DNA of 64,000 nt from an uncultured Selenomonadaceae bacterium (GCA_905233135.1 CAJOCQ010000001.1:62001-126000), one strand, 5' to 3'; shown: positions 1 through 9,240, numbered from the stretch's first letter. The notes: generated by a model not told the origin, from the letters alone. Translations and numbers: made by a program.

Positions 1-1
1 T

Positions 2-292
2 TTGGGCGCGTCGCCTTTCAAGGCGTTTATAAGTGTAGTGTTGCCTGAATTGCGTCCGAGCATTTTTGCGGGCTTTTTGTTGGCGTTTACAATGTCGGCG
101 GACGATTTTATAATAACGTACTTCACGCGCGGTGCGGGCGTCGATACATTGCCGACAGAAATTTATTCGCAGCTGAAATTGGGCATTCATCCCGAAATGT
201 ACGCGCTCTCAACACTTGTATTTTTCACGGTTTTAATTTTCGTGATACTTTTTGCATTTAACAGAAAAAAACTTGGCGAGGAGGTTTTATAG
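2..292 (+). CDS. potC: Spermidine/putrescine ABC transporter permease, 3' end (PotC-like)
   Basis: This is the C-terminal part of an inner-membrane permease that moves polyamines with PotA, PotB and PotD. The visible 96 residues begin in the EAA loop that contacts the ATPase (GASPFKAFISVVLPELRPSI), continue through a membrane segment with the PotC-like stretch SADDFIITYFTRG, and end in a hydrophobic helix (LVFFTVLIFVILFAF) with a short basic tail. The gene is cut by the window edge, so the start shown is not the true one. Its stop overlaps the potD start by one base, which indicates translational coupling. The PotC assignment rests on the motif and the downstream PotD. Confidence 0.88.
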   Translation: MGASPFKAFISVVLPELRPSIFAGFLLAFTMSADDFIITYFTRGAGVDTLPTEIYSQLKLGIHPEMYALSTLVFFTVLIFVILFAFNRKKLGEEVL

Positions 293-1347
293 TGAAAAAA
301 ATTCTTGCCTTGCTGATTTTTGGAATTTTTATAAGCGGCTGCAGTTTTGCCAAAAATGAAGACGAAGGCGAAAATGTTTTGTACGTGTATAATTGGGGCG
401 ATTATCTGGATATGGAAACCGTTAAAAAATTCGAGGAAGAAACGGGCATAACGGTTATTTATGACGAATACGACACCAATGAAAGTATGTACCCGCGCAT
501 TGCCGAAGGCGCAATTCATTATGACGTTATCTGCCCTTCGGATTATATGATTCAGAAAATGATTGACAACGATTTAATTCAGCCGCTGGACTTTGAAAAA
601 CTTCCCAACGCCAAAAAATATATCGGCGAAAAATTTTTTGAGCAGTCAAGAACTTTTGACCCGGAAAATAAATATTCGGTGCCGTATTGTTGGGGAACAG
701 TCGGCATAATGTACGATACAAGCGTTGTTGAGGAGCCCGTTGACAGTTGGGAAATTCTTTGGGACGAAAAATACAAAAATGAAATTTTAATGCAAGATTC
801 TTCGCGCGACGCTTTAATGATACCGCTGAAACTTATGGGGCGCAGTATGAATGAAACTGACAAAGAAATTATCGAAAAGGCGCGGGATATGTTAATAGCG
901 CAAAAGCCGCTTGTACAGGCTTACGTTGTTGACGAGGCAAGAGATAAATTAATTGGCGGCGAAGCGGCGTTGGGCGTGGTGTTTTCGGGCGAAGCTCAAA
1001 GTATTATGGACGAAAATGAGAATATGGACTTTGCTGTTCCGAAGGAAGGCACAAATTTTTGGATTGACAGTTGGGTAATTGCGAAGGACGCCGAAAACGT
1101 TGACAACGCGCACAAATTTATTGACTTTATGTGCCGCCCTGAAATTGCCGTGATAAATTTCGACCATTTGGGCTACTCGACGCCGAATATTGCAGTTAGG
1201 GAACTTGAGGAAGACGAAGATTGGAAAAATTCGCCCGTAATTTTCCCCGACCCTGAAGTTTATGAAAGTCAAGAAACCTACAAATATTTGGGCAATGAAA
1301 TGGACAGATTTTATAACCGCCAATGGATGCGCGTTAAAGTTGAATAA
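292..1347 (+). CDS. potD: Spermidine/putrescine-binding lipoprotein PotD
   Basis: Periplasmic or surface-anchored binding protein of a polyamine ABC transporter, 351 aa, the usual PotD length. It starts with GTG right after GAGGAGG and overlaps the potC stop by one base. A lipoprotein signal is visible (KKILALLIFGIFISGC, lipobox ISGC). The mature part begins with the family pattern VLYVYNWGDYLDMETVKKFE and contains VPYCWGTVGIMYD and a late WIDSWVIAKDAEN segment, typical of PotD/PotF. No clear terminator follows. Whether it prefers spermidine or putrescine cannot be read from the sequence. Confidence 0.92.
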   Translation: MKKILALLIFGIFISGCSFAKNEDEGENVLYVYNWGDYLDMETVKKFEEETGITVIYDEYDTNESMYPRIAEGAIHYDVICPSDYMIQKMIDNDLIQPLDFEKLPNAKKYIGEKFFEQSRTFDPENKYSVPYCWGTVGIMYDTSVVEEPVDSWEILWDEKYKNEILMQDSSRDALMIPLKLMGRSMNETDKEIIEKARDMLIAQKPLVQAYVVDEARDKLIGGEAALGVVFSGEAQSIMDENENMDFAVPKEGTNFWIDSWVIAKDAENVDNAHKFIDFMCRPEIAVINFDHLGYSTPNIAVRELEEDEDWKNSPVIFPDPEVYESQETYKYLGNEMDRFYNRQWMRVKVE

Positions 1348-1904
1348 ATAAAAAAAATAAAAATACTGCAACTGATACAAAAATTGCTGACAGTAAAATT
1401 TTTATCAACAATGTATCAAATTCCTTTCAAAAAGTTCCAAAAAATTTTACAAACACGCGCTAAAAAAATTATTATCAAAGTTGCGGCGTCATTGGATTTA
1501 CCGCAACGCTTTAGCAGTTTCAGTTTTCGTTTTGGTTGAATGCATAAAAATTAAAAGCGTCTTCGGCAGCTGAGAGCCAAGTTTGAAAAATTATCGTCCG
1601 CCAAAATGTATTTATCACTTTCAAGCGAAAAAATTTTTCGACGGGCGGAGAAGTTTCTGCAGATTTTTCTTGAAATAAAAGGGCGTTGCGATAATTTGCC
1701 GCGCCTTAACTTTCTTTCTTACTGAAACTCAACATAATTTTTTGCTACAACAGATTAATAAAAAAAACTTTCAAATCTTAGCAATTCGGCTGAAACTTCA
1801 CAAGGCAAAGAATTTTAATATTTGTTTTACAAAGTGCGCTGATTGTAAAAACGCCTTCATTGTAACTTGTGAAAAAAAATTGTCAAAAAATTTTAAATTA
1901 GTTG
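1348..1904. other. Intergenic stretch without recognisable genes
   Basis: About 560 bases between potD and the aldolase promoter. It is very AT-rich, with all frames broken by stops, and I found no recognisable protein remnant, tRNA or strong terminator. It may be a remnant of a lost gene, but no homology can be seen by eye. Confidence 0.5.
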
Positions 1905-1934
1905 TTGCAAGTTTGAAATGAAATGTGCTAAAAT
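1905..1934 (+). promoter_or_regulatory. Sigma-A type promoter of the aldolase gene
   Basis: TTGCAA, an 18-base spacer, then TAAAAT preceded by TG one base upstream (extended -10). It lies about 65 bases upstream of the aldolase start and matches the pattern seen before rpsT and the FtsA-like gene. Confidence 0.7.
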
Positions 1935-1999
1935 AACCGCGTAAGTAAGGAGCGTTTAAAGCTCTAAGAAATACGGTATAATTTTAGGAGGAATGCTAA

Positions 2000-2998
2000 A
2001 TGCCTTTGATTAAAACAACTGCGATGTTCAAAAAAGCCTATGAAGGCGGCTTTGCTATTGGTGCGTTCAACGTCAACAATATGGAAATTGTACAAGGTAT
2101 CACAAGCGCGGCAGCAGAACTTAATTCGCCCGTTATTCTCCAATGCTCCGCAGGCGCAAGAAAGTATGCAAATTCCCGCTATCTCGTACACCTCGTAAAA
2201 GCGGCTCTTGAAGTAAATGATATTCCGATTGCATTGCACTTGGATCACGGTCCCGATTACGCAACTTGCAAATCTTGTATTGACGACGGCTTTACTTCTG
2301 TTATGTTCGACGGCTCTCATTATCCTTTCAAAGAAAATATCGAAAAAACAAAGGAAGTTGTAGAATACGCGCACGCTCATAACGTTGTTGTTGAAGCGGA
2401 ACTCGGACAACTCGCAGGCGTTGAAGACGATGTCAGCGTTGACGCCGATAAAGCGCACTACACAAAACCTGAAGAAGTTGAAGAATTTGTAAGCAAAACA
2501 GGCGTTGACTCTTTGGCTATCGCTATCGGCACTTCGCACGGCGCATTCAAATTTAAGCCCGAACAATGCACCCGCAACCCTGAAACAGGCGTTCTTGAAC
2601 CTCCTTCTCTTCGTTTCGACATCCTCGCCGAAATTGAAAAGAAAATCCCCGAATTCCCGATTGTCCTTCACGGCGCAAGCTCCGTTATTCCCAAATATGT
2701 AAAAATTATTAACGATAACGGCGGCAAACTCGATGACGCTATTGGTATTCCCGAAGACCAACTCCGCAAAGCGGCTAAATCTGCAGTCTGCAAGATTAAC
2801 ATTGACTCCGACCTCCGCCTCGCTATGACAGCCGGTATTCGCGAACACTTTATGGCTCATCCCGAACATTTTGACCCCCGTCAATACATTGCTCCGGGCA
2901 GAGACTATATCAAAGAATTGGTTATGCACAAAATTAAGGAAGTTCTCGGCTCTGAAAACAGCGCAGCTGATATCATGGCTCTTGTCAATCAATACTAA
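2000..2998 (+). CDS. fba: Class II fructose-bisphosphate aldolase
   Basis: Zinc-dependent aldolase of glycolysis/gluconeogenesis that interconverts fructose 1,6-bisphosphate with glyceraldehyde 3-phosphate and dihydroxyacetone phosphate. It has 332 aa. The class II signature ALHLDHGPDYATCKSCIDDGF carries the catalytic aspartate and a zinc histidine near residue 83. Further conserved segments are VEAELGQLAGVEDDV, GTSHGAFKF and PIVLHGASSV with later zinc/phosphate residues. The start is ATG after TAGGAGGA. Codon use is richer in C-ending codons than in neighbours, as expected for a highly expressed gene. It is monocistronic, with its own promoter and terminator. Tagatose-bisphosphate specificity within the same family cannot be excluded. 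Confidence 0.93.
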   Translation: MPLIKTTAMFKKAYEGGFAIGAFNVNNMEIVQGITSAAAELNSPVILQCSAGARKYANSRYLVHLVKAALEVNDIPIALHLDHGPDYATCKSCIDDGFTSVMFDGSHYPFKENIEKTKEVVEYAHAHNVVVEAELGQLAGVEDDVSVDADKAHYTKPEEVEEFVSKTGVDSLAIAIGTSHGAFKFKPEQCTRNPETGVLEPPSLRFDILAEIEKKIPEFPIVLHGASSVIPKYVKIINDNGGKLDDAIGIPEDQLRKAAKSAVCKINIDSDLRLAMTAGIREHFMAHPEHFDPRQYIAPGRDYIKELVMHKIKEVLGSENSAADIMALVNQY

Positions 2999-3035
2999 GA
3001 CTTTTCGCCCTTCAAAGGGCACCTAAAATAAAATT

Positions 3036-3062
3036 GCCGTCCTTAGCGGGGCGGCTTTTTTA
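3036..3062 (+). terminator. Rho-independent terminator after fba
   Basis: GCCGTCC / GGGCGGC stem (one G-T pair) with a short loop, followed by seven T. A smaller GCCCTTCAAAGGGC hairpin lies just upstream. Confidence 0.8.
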
Positions 3063-3201
3063 ATGCAGGGAAATTTTTCGGCGCGTTGAAAATAATTGAA
3101 ACGCTTTAAACCTGCGCGACTTCGTTTAAAAATTCTTATTGCAAGTTAGAAAATTTTGACGCGCTGCATTTAGGCGGCGTTTTTTAGTTTAGGGGGATTT
3201 T

Positions 3202-6200
3202 ATGAATTGGACTGAACAGCAACAAAAAGCCATTGACAGCCGCAATAAAAATTTGTTGGTTGCCGCCGCCGCAGGAAGCGGCAAAACCGCCGTGCTTGTC
3301 GAAAGAATTGTTAAACTTATCGAAGAGGATAATTTTGACGTTGACAAAATGCTGATTGTAACTTTTACCAACGCCGCCGCTGCCGAAATGAAAGCACGTA
3401 TTCACAAACGCATTACCGAAAAAATTTCCGCCAATAATTTTTCCGAAGAAACAGAAAAACTTGAACGCCAAACAATTTTGCTCAGCGGCGCGTCAATTAT
3501 GACTTTCCACGCCTTTTGCCTTTCTGTTTTAAAACGTCATTTCGCCAAAATTAATCTTGACCCGCGTTTCAGGGAAGCCGATGAACACGAGCTGAACATT
3601 ATCAAGCAGGAAGTTATTGAAGATTTGCTGGAAAAAAAGTACGAGCAACAAGAAGCCGCTTTTATAAAGTTTACCGACAATTTCGGCGGCAATATGCAGG
3701 GCGATTCGGATTTATACAAATTAATTATCAAGTTGCATTCTTTTTCGCAAAGCCGCCCGTATCCTCAAGCGTGGTTAAAATCTTTGGTTGCAATGTATGA
3801 AAATCCAAAAACTTTCAAACTTGACAGCGGCGAAAATTTTTTGGCGGCACTTCAAAATTTCGCACTTTCTCAAGCCAAAATTTTTATTAACTACGCCAAA
3901 GAAAAATCTTCCAACTTCAAAAATCAAGCCGTATTTTATAACCAAAAAAAATTAAACATTGGAATAAAAGCCGCCGAAAGTGACGCCGCGCAAATTTCAG
4001 ATATTGCCGCGTCAATCGACGATTGGGACAAACTTTTTGAAAAGTTGCAACTGCTTGAATTTGTGCGCCTCGACGCCGGCAGAAAATTGCCCGCCGATAT
4101 TCAAGAAATTAAGGACGAATTAAAAATTATTCGTGACAGCTACAAGACTAAAATTTTAAACCTGCGCGAAAATTTCATTACAACGTCAACCGCCGAAATT
4201 ATTTCAGAAATGCAAATTTTGGCTGAATACGTTCGCCAACTCGTCAACGTGACCATTGAATTTGATAACGCCTTCGCCGCCGCCAAGCGTGACAAAAATA
4301 TTATCGATTTCAACGATATGGAACACCTTGCACTGAAAATTTTTAATGAAAATCCCGCCGCCGCGCAGATTTACCGCGATAAATTCAACGTCATTATGGT
4401 TGACGAATACCAAGATACCAACGGCGTGCAAGAAGAAATTATCAGCAAGATTGTTCGCCAAAATAATTTTTTTGCCGTCGGCGACGTCAAGCAGTCAATT
4501 TACCGCTTCAGGAACGCCGATCCTACTATTTTTCTTGACAAATATAAAAATTTTCCGCTTGACGAAAACTGCGAAAAAATTGACCTTTCGGCGAATTTCC
4601 GCTCCCGCAAAAATGTTATCGACGCCGTTAATTTTGTCTTTGAAAATATTATGACTGAAGAAAATTATGAAATTGACTATGACGAAGACGCGCGGCTGAA
4701 TCTCGGCGCAAATTATCCTGCAGGCGAAAATACTTTTGACGAACGCGCAGAAATTTTGGTTATAGGCACTAGGCAGGAGGCACCAGGCACTAGGGAGAGT
4801 GACGAAGAAGACGCCGAATTTTCGCCCGATTATGATAAACTTGAAATTGAAATGCAAGTTATTGCCGAAAAAATTAATTCGCTGATTCGCGCAGAAAAAA
4901 ATATTTGGGATAAGGATTTGAACGGCTACAGAAAAATTGAATTTAGGGATATTGTAATTTTGTTCCGCTCGATTGACAGAGCCGCCGCGCAAATTGTCGA
5001 AATCCTTCAAAAAAATAATATTCCCGCGTACGCCGCCGATAAGGACGGCTATTTTCGCGCAGTCGAAATTCAAACTGTACTTTGCCTGCTGAAAATTTTG
5101 GACAACGCCCGCCAAGATATTCCTTTGGCAACGGTTTTACTTAGTCCTATCGGCGGATTCAGCGCGGAAGATTTGGCGCACTTGCGAATTAATGACAGGG
5201 CGGCAGATTTATTTTCGCTTATCAGCGGCGAAGATAAATATAAAAATTTTCTTGAGAAAATAAATCGTTGGCGTGAAATTGCACGTCAAGTCAGCGTTCC
5301 CGAACTTTTAAATTTGATTTACAGAGAAACGGGCTATTACGATTACTGCGCGAATTACGGCAGAATTGCGCAGGCAAATTTGCGAATGCTGATTGACCGC
5401 GCCGCCGCGTACGAAAAAACCGCCTTCAGAGGTTTAAGCAGATTTATTCAATTTATCAAAAAGATTAAAGATTTGGGCAACGATTTAGCCGCCGCGCGTA
5501 CACTTTCAGAAAGTGAAAACGTTGTGCGCGTGATGACTGTTCATAAAAGCAAGGGCTTGGAATTTCCCGTTGTATTTGTTGCGGGACTCGGCAAAAAATT
5601 TAATTTTCAGGATTTGAAAGAAAATGTTATCACGCACAGAAATTTTGGCGTCGGGATTTTGCGCCCGCTTGAAAATTCTGTGCGCGTCAACACCTTCGCC
5701 CGTCGAATTATTTCTCAAAAAGTTAAAGCCGAAATGAAGGCTGAAGAATTGCGGATTCTTTACGTTGCAATGACGCGCGCCAAAGAAAAATTAATTTTAA
5801 GCGGCATTTCTGCAGGCAATGTTTCAGAAAAAATAAATTGCCCGTTCGATTGGCTTTTAAATTTGGAACTTGAAAAATTTTTTAATGTTACTGAAATTGA
5901 TTCTGCCAACATTAAAATTGTTGACGTTAAACCGCCTGAAAAAACTGAAGAAAAAATTTCTGCCGAAATTGAAAAATTGCCTGCGCTTGAAAATATTCCC
6001 GCAAAATTTTCTGTTACAGAAATCAAACGCCGCCTCAATGAAGATGAACAGGTTGAAACTTTCACGGCGCAAAAGCATATTTATCACCGCCCGAATTTTT
6101 TGCAGCAAAAAGAAATTAGCGGCGCGGAATACGGGACGCTTATGCATAGCGTTATGCAACATTTAGATTTTGGCGGAGATTTGACACGCGCGGGAATTTT

Positions 6201-6627
6201 GGCACAGATTGAAAATTTTATTTCCTTGCAAATAATTAATCCCGAACACGCCGAAATTGTCGAACGTCGCGCAGATATTATTGCAAAATTTTTTCAAAGT
6301 GAAGTCGGAAAAAAAGCCGTCCACGCGCAGGAAATTTACAAAGAATTGCCCTTCAGTTATTTTGTTGACGCAAAAAGTACAACGCTTTTTGACAGCGAAG
6401 ACAGAATTTTGATTCAGGGAATAATTGACTTGCTTTTTAAGTATGACGGCAAATGGTTTTTGATTGACTACAAAACAGACAGGAACAACACGGACGAACA
6501 TTTTCGACAGGAATACCGCCAACAAATTTTTTACTATGTGCAGGCGGTTGAGGCAATGGCGAAAATTAAAATTGACGCGCGCTATTTGTACTTGCTAGGC
6601 GCGGGCAGATTTATTGAAATTGCTTGA
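3202..6627 (+). CDS. addA: ATP-dependent helicase/nuclease subunit AddA
   Basis: Helicase-nuclease subunit of AddAB (RecBCD-like) double-strand break processing, 1141 aa. Superfamily 1A motifs are in order: a Q-motif start (WTEQQQKAI), Walker A AAAGSGKT at residues 22-29, DEYQDT near 400, GDVKQSIYRFR near 430, and VHKSKGLEF near 780. The C-terminal RecB-type nuclease has GIIDLLFKYDGKWFLIDYKTD near 1075-1090. No addB is adjacent, although it usually lies just upstream. Residues about 522-533 (GTRQEAPGTRES) are encoded by a degenerate heptamer array like those in the intergenic regions, so a repeat has been accommodated in frame. ATG start after AGGGGG. Confidence 0.93.
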   Translation: MNWTEQQQKAIDSRNKNLLVAAAAGSGKTAVLVERIVKLIEEDNFDVDKMLIVTFTNAAAAEMKARIHKRITEKISANNFSEETEKLERQTILLSGASIMTFHAFCLSVLKRHFAKINLDPRFREADEHELNIIKQEVIEDLLEKKYEQQEAAFIKFTDNFGGNMQGDSDLYKLIIKLHSFSQSRPYPQAWLKSLVAMYENPKTFKLDSGENFLAALQNFALSQAKIFINYAKEKSSNFKNQAVFYNQKKLNIGIKAAESDAAQISDIAASIDDWDKLFEKLQLLEFVRLDAGRKLPADIQEIKDELKIIRDSYKTKILNLRENFITTSTAEIISEMQILAEYVRQLVNVTIEFDNAFAAAKRDKNIIDFNDMEHLALKIFNENPAAAQIYRDKFNVIMVDEYQDTNGVQEEIISKIVRQNNFFAVGDVKQSIYRFRNADPTIFLDKYKNFPLDENCEKIDLSANFRSRKNVIDAVNFVFENIMTEENYEIDYDEDARLNLGANYPAGENTFDERAEILVIGTRQEAPGTRESDEEDAEFSPDYDKLEIEMQVIAEKINSLIRAEKNIWDKDLNGYRKIEFRDIVILFRSIDRAAAQIVEILQKNNIPAYAADKDGYFRAVEIQTVLCLLKILDNARQDIPLATVLLSPIGGFSAEDLAHLRINDRAADLFSLISGEDKYKNFLEKINRWREIARQVSVPELLNLIYRETGYYDYCANYGRIAQANLRMLIDRAAAYEKTAFRGLSRFIQFIKKIKDLGNDLAAARTLSESENVVRVMTVHKSKGLEFPVVFVAGLGKKFNFQDLKENVITHRNFGVGILRPLENSVRVNTFARRIISQKVKAEMKAEELRILYVAMTRAKEKLILSGISAGNVSEKINCPFDWLLNLELEKFFNVTEIDSANIKIVDVKPPEKTEEKISAEIEKLPALENIPAKFSVTEIKRRLNEDEQVETFTAQKHIYHRPNFLQQKEISGAEYGTLMHSVMQHLDFGGDLTRAGILAQIENFISLQIINPEHAEIVERRADIIAKFFQSEVGKKAVHAQEIYKELPFSYFVDAKSTTLFDSEDRILIQGIIDLLFKYDGKWFLIDYKTDRNNTDEHFRQEYRQQIFYYVQAVEAMAKIKIDARYLYLLGAGRFIEIA
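4765..4799. repeat. Degenerate heptamer array inside addA
   Basis: Five 7-base units (GGCACTA, GGCAGGA, GGCACCA, GGCACTA, GGGAGAG) in the middle of the addA coding sequence. Composition and periodicity match the intergenic heptamer arrays of this window rather than the surrounding AT-rich codons. Confidence 0.7.
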
Positions 6628-6788
6628 GCAAAAATAAAAAATTTTTATAATACAAATTCAGCGTAGGAAAATTTATTAAAATTGTCAAATTTAACAAAAC
6701 TTGCCGAAATTACGATAAAAAAAATGGTAGATGGAACTACAAAATTTTCAGCTGAAATGTAAAAATAATATAGGGGAAGTGGTAAACG

Positions 6789-7649
6789 ATGTGGCGAGGG
6801 CTCTACACGGCGGCAACTGGTATGATAACAGAAGCGCGGCGCACTGACGTAATATCAAACAATTTAGCCAATGCCGCTACTACCGGCTATAAAAAAGATA
6901 CAGCCGTACACCATGAATTTAGAAATATGCTGATAAAACGTTTTTACGATAAAGATAACGGCGGCGGCGCAGGTGTACCGGCTAATGGACTCCTCGACAC
7001 GGACAGCGGCGATGTTACCAAATTTAAAGGATTTAACGCGGATTCTCAAAACGCGCCCGAAGTAGGACAGCTCGGCTTAGGGTCTTACATTGCTGAAATT
7101 GCGGTTGATTATTCGCAAGGCTCGTTTGAAAGTACGGGCAATACTTTTGATTTGGCTATTGCCGGCGAAGGTTTTTTTGCTATACAGACGCCGCAAGGAA
7201 TACGCTACACGCGTAACGGAGCTTTTTTTAAAAATCAAAACGGCGTACTGCAAGATATTCGCGGCTATAATTTGCTCGATACACGCGGCAACGCTATTAC
7301 TATTCCTGCGAATACTGCAGACTCAAGAATTACAGTCGGCGGCGACGGCTCCATTTTTATTAACGGGCAAAATCAGCCGCTTGCACAAATTCAAATTGTA
7401 CAGTTCGATAACCGCTTAGCCGTCCAAAAACAGGGCGATAACCTTTTCTACGCGGTAAACAACGCACAACCCCAACCCGCAACAGGTCAAGTTATGCAGG
7501 GGATGTTGGAAAAATCGAACGTTGAAATAGTTCGTGAAATGGTTGAACTTATACATAATCACAGGCTTTACGAGGCTAATGCAAAAGCCGTGACTACACA
7601 AGATACAATGCTCGATAATTCGGTTAATCAAGTCGGGCGTTTAAGTTAA
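6789..7649 (+). CDS. flgF: Flagellar basal-body rod protein (FlgF/FlgG family)
   Basis: Rod component of the flagellar axial structure, 286 aa. The N terminus MWRGLYTAATGMITEARRTD followed by NNLANAATTGYKKD is the flagellar rod signature. The centre has the FlgE/F/G core (FDLAIAGEGFFAIQTPQGIRYTRNG). The C terminus has MLEKSNVEIVREMVELI and the heptad-type RLYEANAKAVTTQD helix. Such genes usually occur as an flgF-flgG pair, but here one copy stands alone between addA and a terminator. FlgF is my preferred name because of the NVEIVREMVELI-type tail, and FlgG or a hook-basal-body paralogue is possible. ATG start after GGGGAAG. Confidence 0.8.
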   Translation: MWRGLYTAATGMITEARRTDVISNNLANAATTGYKKDTAVHHEFRNMLIKRFYDKDNGGGAGVPANGLLDTDSGDVTKFKGFNADSQNAPEVGQLGLGSYIAEIAVDYSQGSFESTGNTFDLAIAGEGFFAIQTPQGIRYTRNGAFFKNQNGVLQDIRGYNLLDTRGNAITIPANTADSRITVGGDGSIFINGQNQPLAQIQIVQFDNRLAVQKQGDNLFYAVNNAQPQPATGQVMQGMLEKSNVEIVREMVELIHNHRLYEANAKAVTTQDTMLDNSVNQVGRLS

Positions 7650-7680
7650 GGAGTTAATTGAACAACAGGTAGAACAATTT

Positions 7681-7711
7681 GCCGGCACTTTAAATAGTGT
7701 CGGCTTTTTTT
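7681..7711 (+). terminator. Rho-independent terminator after the rod protein gene
   Basis: GCCGGCACT / AGTGTCGGC stem with an AT loop, followed by seven T. Confidence 0.85.
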
Positions 7712-7737
7712 AGTTTTTATTTTTTTTAGTTTTAAAT

Positions 7738-7911
7738 GTACTTTCTTTTTTCCGAAGCAAAAAAAGAAAGTACCAAAGAAAAAATGCTTTTTTTCCGCCC
7801 GTCAGGGCCGCTCGGTTCAAATACGCTCGTAGTCAGTGAGCCCCTTTTGGGGGCGCAAACTTTTTCCTACGCTTCTAAAAAATAGTAAGCTGCGGCTTTA
7901 GTGACGGGCGG
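7738..7911 (+). repeat. Dispersed structured element, copy A (short form)
   Basis: Copy A of a five-copy intergenic element. A 5' hairpin GTACTTTCTTT...AAAGAAAGTAC is followed by a core bounded by CCGCCCGTCA and TGACGGGCGG. Inside are a second stem (GGCCGC / GCGGCT), a third (CGTAG / CTACG in related copies) and a GCCCC/GGGGC hairpin. This copy ends 22 bases before the clcA stop and lacks the 3' part seen in copies B, C and D. Confidence 0.85.
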
Positions 7912-7932
7912 ATTTTTCTTTTCACTACTGAT

Positions 7933-9240
7933 TTACTTTCTATTCAACAACGCCGAAAAAATCGGCTTGCCGCCGCAAATGTCCGCCGCCATAAACGCCG
8001 CGCCGCTTACTATCGTTAAAGTTAAAAGGTATGAAAATTGCCCCGTTGTTTCCATTATCAGCAAGCAACCTGTTACGGGAGCTTTTACCACCGCCGCAAA
8101 AAATGCCGCCATTCCGAAAACTATTAAAAGCGTTGTCCATTCCGCCGAAAAAAATCCCAAACTCGCGCCTATATCTGCGAAAATTTTCCCGCCCAATGCT
8201 CCGACCGTCAACAGCGGCAAAAATACGCCGCCCGCCGCGCCCGTTCCAAAACAAATTAACGTAAATAACCATTTGCCCAAAAATAAAATTATCGTCATTG
8301 ACGAATTAAATTGCGCATTCAATAAATCGTCAACCAAAACATTCCCGCAACCTAAAATTTGCGGCAACATCACGCCGAGCGGCAGTATTAAAAGCAGCGG
8401 CAACAAAAATCTTTTCACGCCGAATATTTTTAATTTGTCGTAAACGTCCAAAGAAATTAGCATTGTTCGCGTAAACATTGCGCCCAATATTCCCAAGAAT
8501 ATTCCAAGCAGTACGAAATAAAAAAATATTTTCAGCGGCGCGGCTGACATTTCGGCGAATATTCCCAAAGTCGGTACTTTCAAAATTTCAGGCACCGTCA
8601 AAGGTTGCGCCGTTATCGTTTCGAAAATCGGGCGCACGCCGAAAATTAATTCTGTTACCGCCGACGCCGTGATTGACGCCGTTAAAGTTGCAACCAAAAT
8701 TTCGGGCGAAAATTTTTTGTGCAATTCTTCAATGCAGAAAATCACGCCCGCCAATGGTGCGTTGAATACTGCCGCCAATCCCGCGCCCGCGCCCGCCGTC
8801 AATAAAATATCGCCTTCAATGTGGCTTTTTTTGCTGAAAAAATTTCCTACGCACGCGCCGAATTGTACCGCTATTCCTGCGCGCCCTAAAGACAAGCCCG
8901 CGCCTATTCCCAAAATCACCGTCGCAAATTTTATAAAAATTAATCTCAAAGGCTTGTACATTGTCGCCGCGCCCTGTAACATTCCCTTAATTTGCGGAAT
9001 GCCGCTCCCTGCAACTTGTTTATCGAACGCTATTGCGTGCGCCAAAAATATTGCTACAAAAATTAATGTTATCAGCGTCAAAAAAATTTTTTCCGCGCTT
9101 AAATTATGAAACCATAACGGGCGCAAAATATCTGCCGCGTCAAGCAAAATTCTTAACGCCGTTACTATTACGCCAGTGAAAATTCCAATTAATAATCCCT
9201 CGAAAAATAATCGCAATCTGTAAAATCGTCGATTTGCCAA
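7933..9240 (-). CDS. clcA: CLC-family chloride channel/transporter lacking the gating glutamate
   Basis: Polytopic inner-membrane CLC protein that moves chloride (or related anions), 435 aa. The three anion-pathway motifs are present: GSGIPQIKG near residue 78, GLSLGRAGIAVQFGA near 115, and GTGAAGGVFLPLLTVGA near 345. The second motif is normally GREGP, and here alanine 121 (codon GCA) replaces the external gating glutamate. The internal proton glutamate region (FCIEELHKKF) keeps its glutamates. In characterised CLC proteins, removing the gate glutamate uncouples proton exchange, so this one may act as a passive anion conductor, which is inference. TTG start after GGCGGAGG. Convergent with the rod gene across element A. 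Confidence 0.9.
   Translation of the reverse strand: MANRRFYRLRLFFEGLLIGIFTGVIVTALRILLDAADILRPLWFHNLSAEKIFLTLITLIFVAIFLAHAIAFDKQVAGSGIPQIKGMLQGAATMYKPLRLIFIKFATVILGIGAGLSLGRAGIAVQFGACVGNFFSKKSHIEGDILLTAGAGAGLAAVFNAPLAGVIFCIEELHKKFSPEILVATLTASITASAVTELIFGVRPIFETITAQPLTVPEILKVPTLGIFAEMSAAPLKIFFYFVLLGIFLGILGAMFTRTMLISLDVYDKLKIFGVKRFLLPLLLILPLGVMLPQILGCGNVLVDDLLNAQFNSSMTIILFLGKWLFTLICFGTGAAGGVFLPLLTVGALGGKIFADIGASLGFFSAEWTTLLIVFGMAAFFAAVVKAPVTGCLLIMETTGQFSYLLTLTIVSGAAFMAADICGGKPIFSALLNRK

Noticed and set aside
1348-1904. Copy of the dispersed element before fba
   Set aside because: A GACGGGCGG string occurs at about 1640, but the partner arm and inner hairpins are missing.
4495-5115. 206 aa minus-strand ORF inside addA
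   Set aside because: Antisense shadow, with the repeat array translated; addA motifs continue through the region.
7901-8443. 180 aa plus-strand ORF over clcA
   Set aside because: Antisense to clear CLC motifs and starting inside the repeat element.
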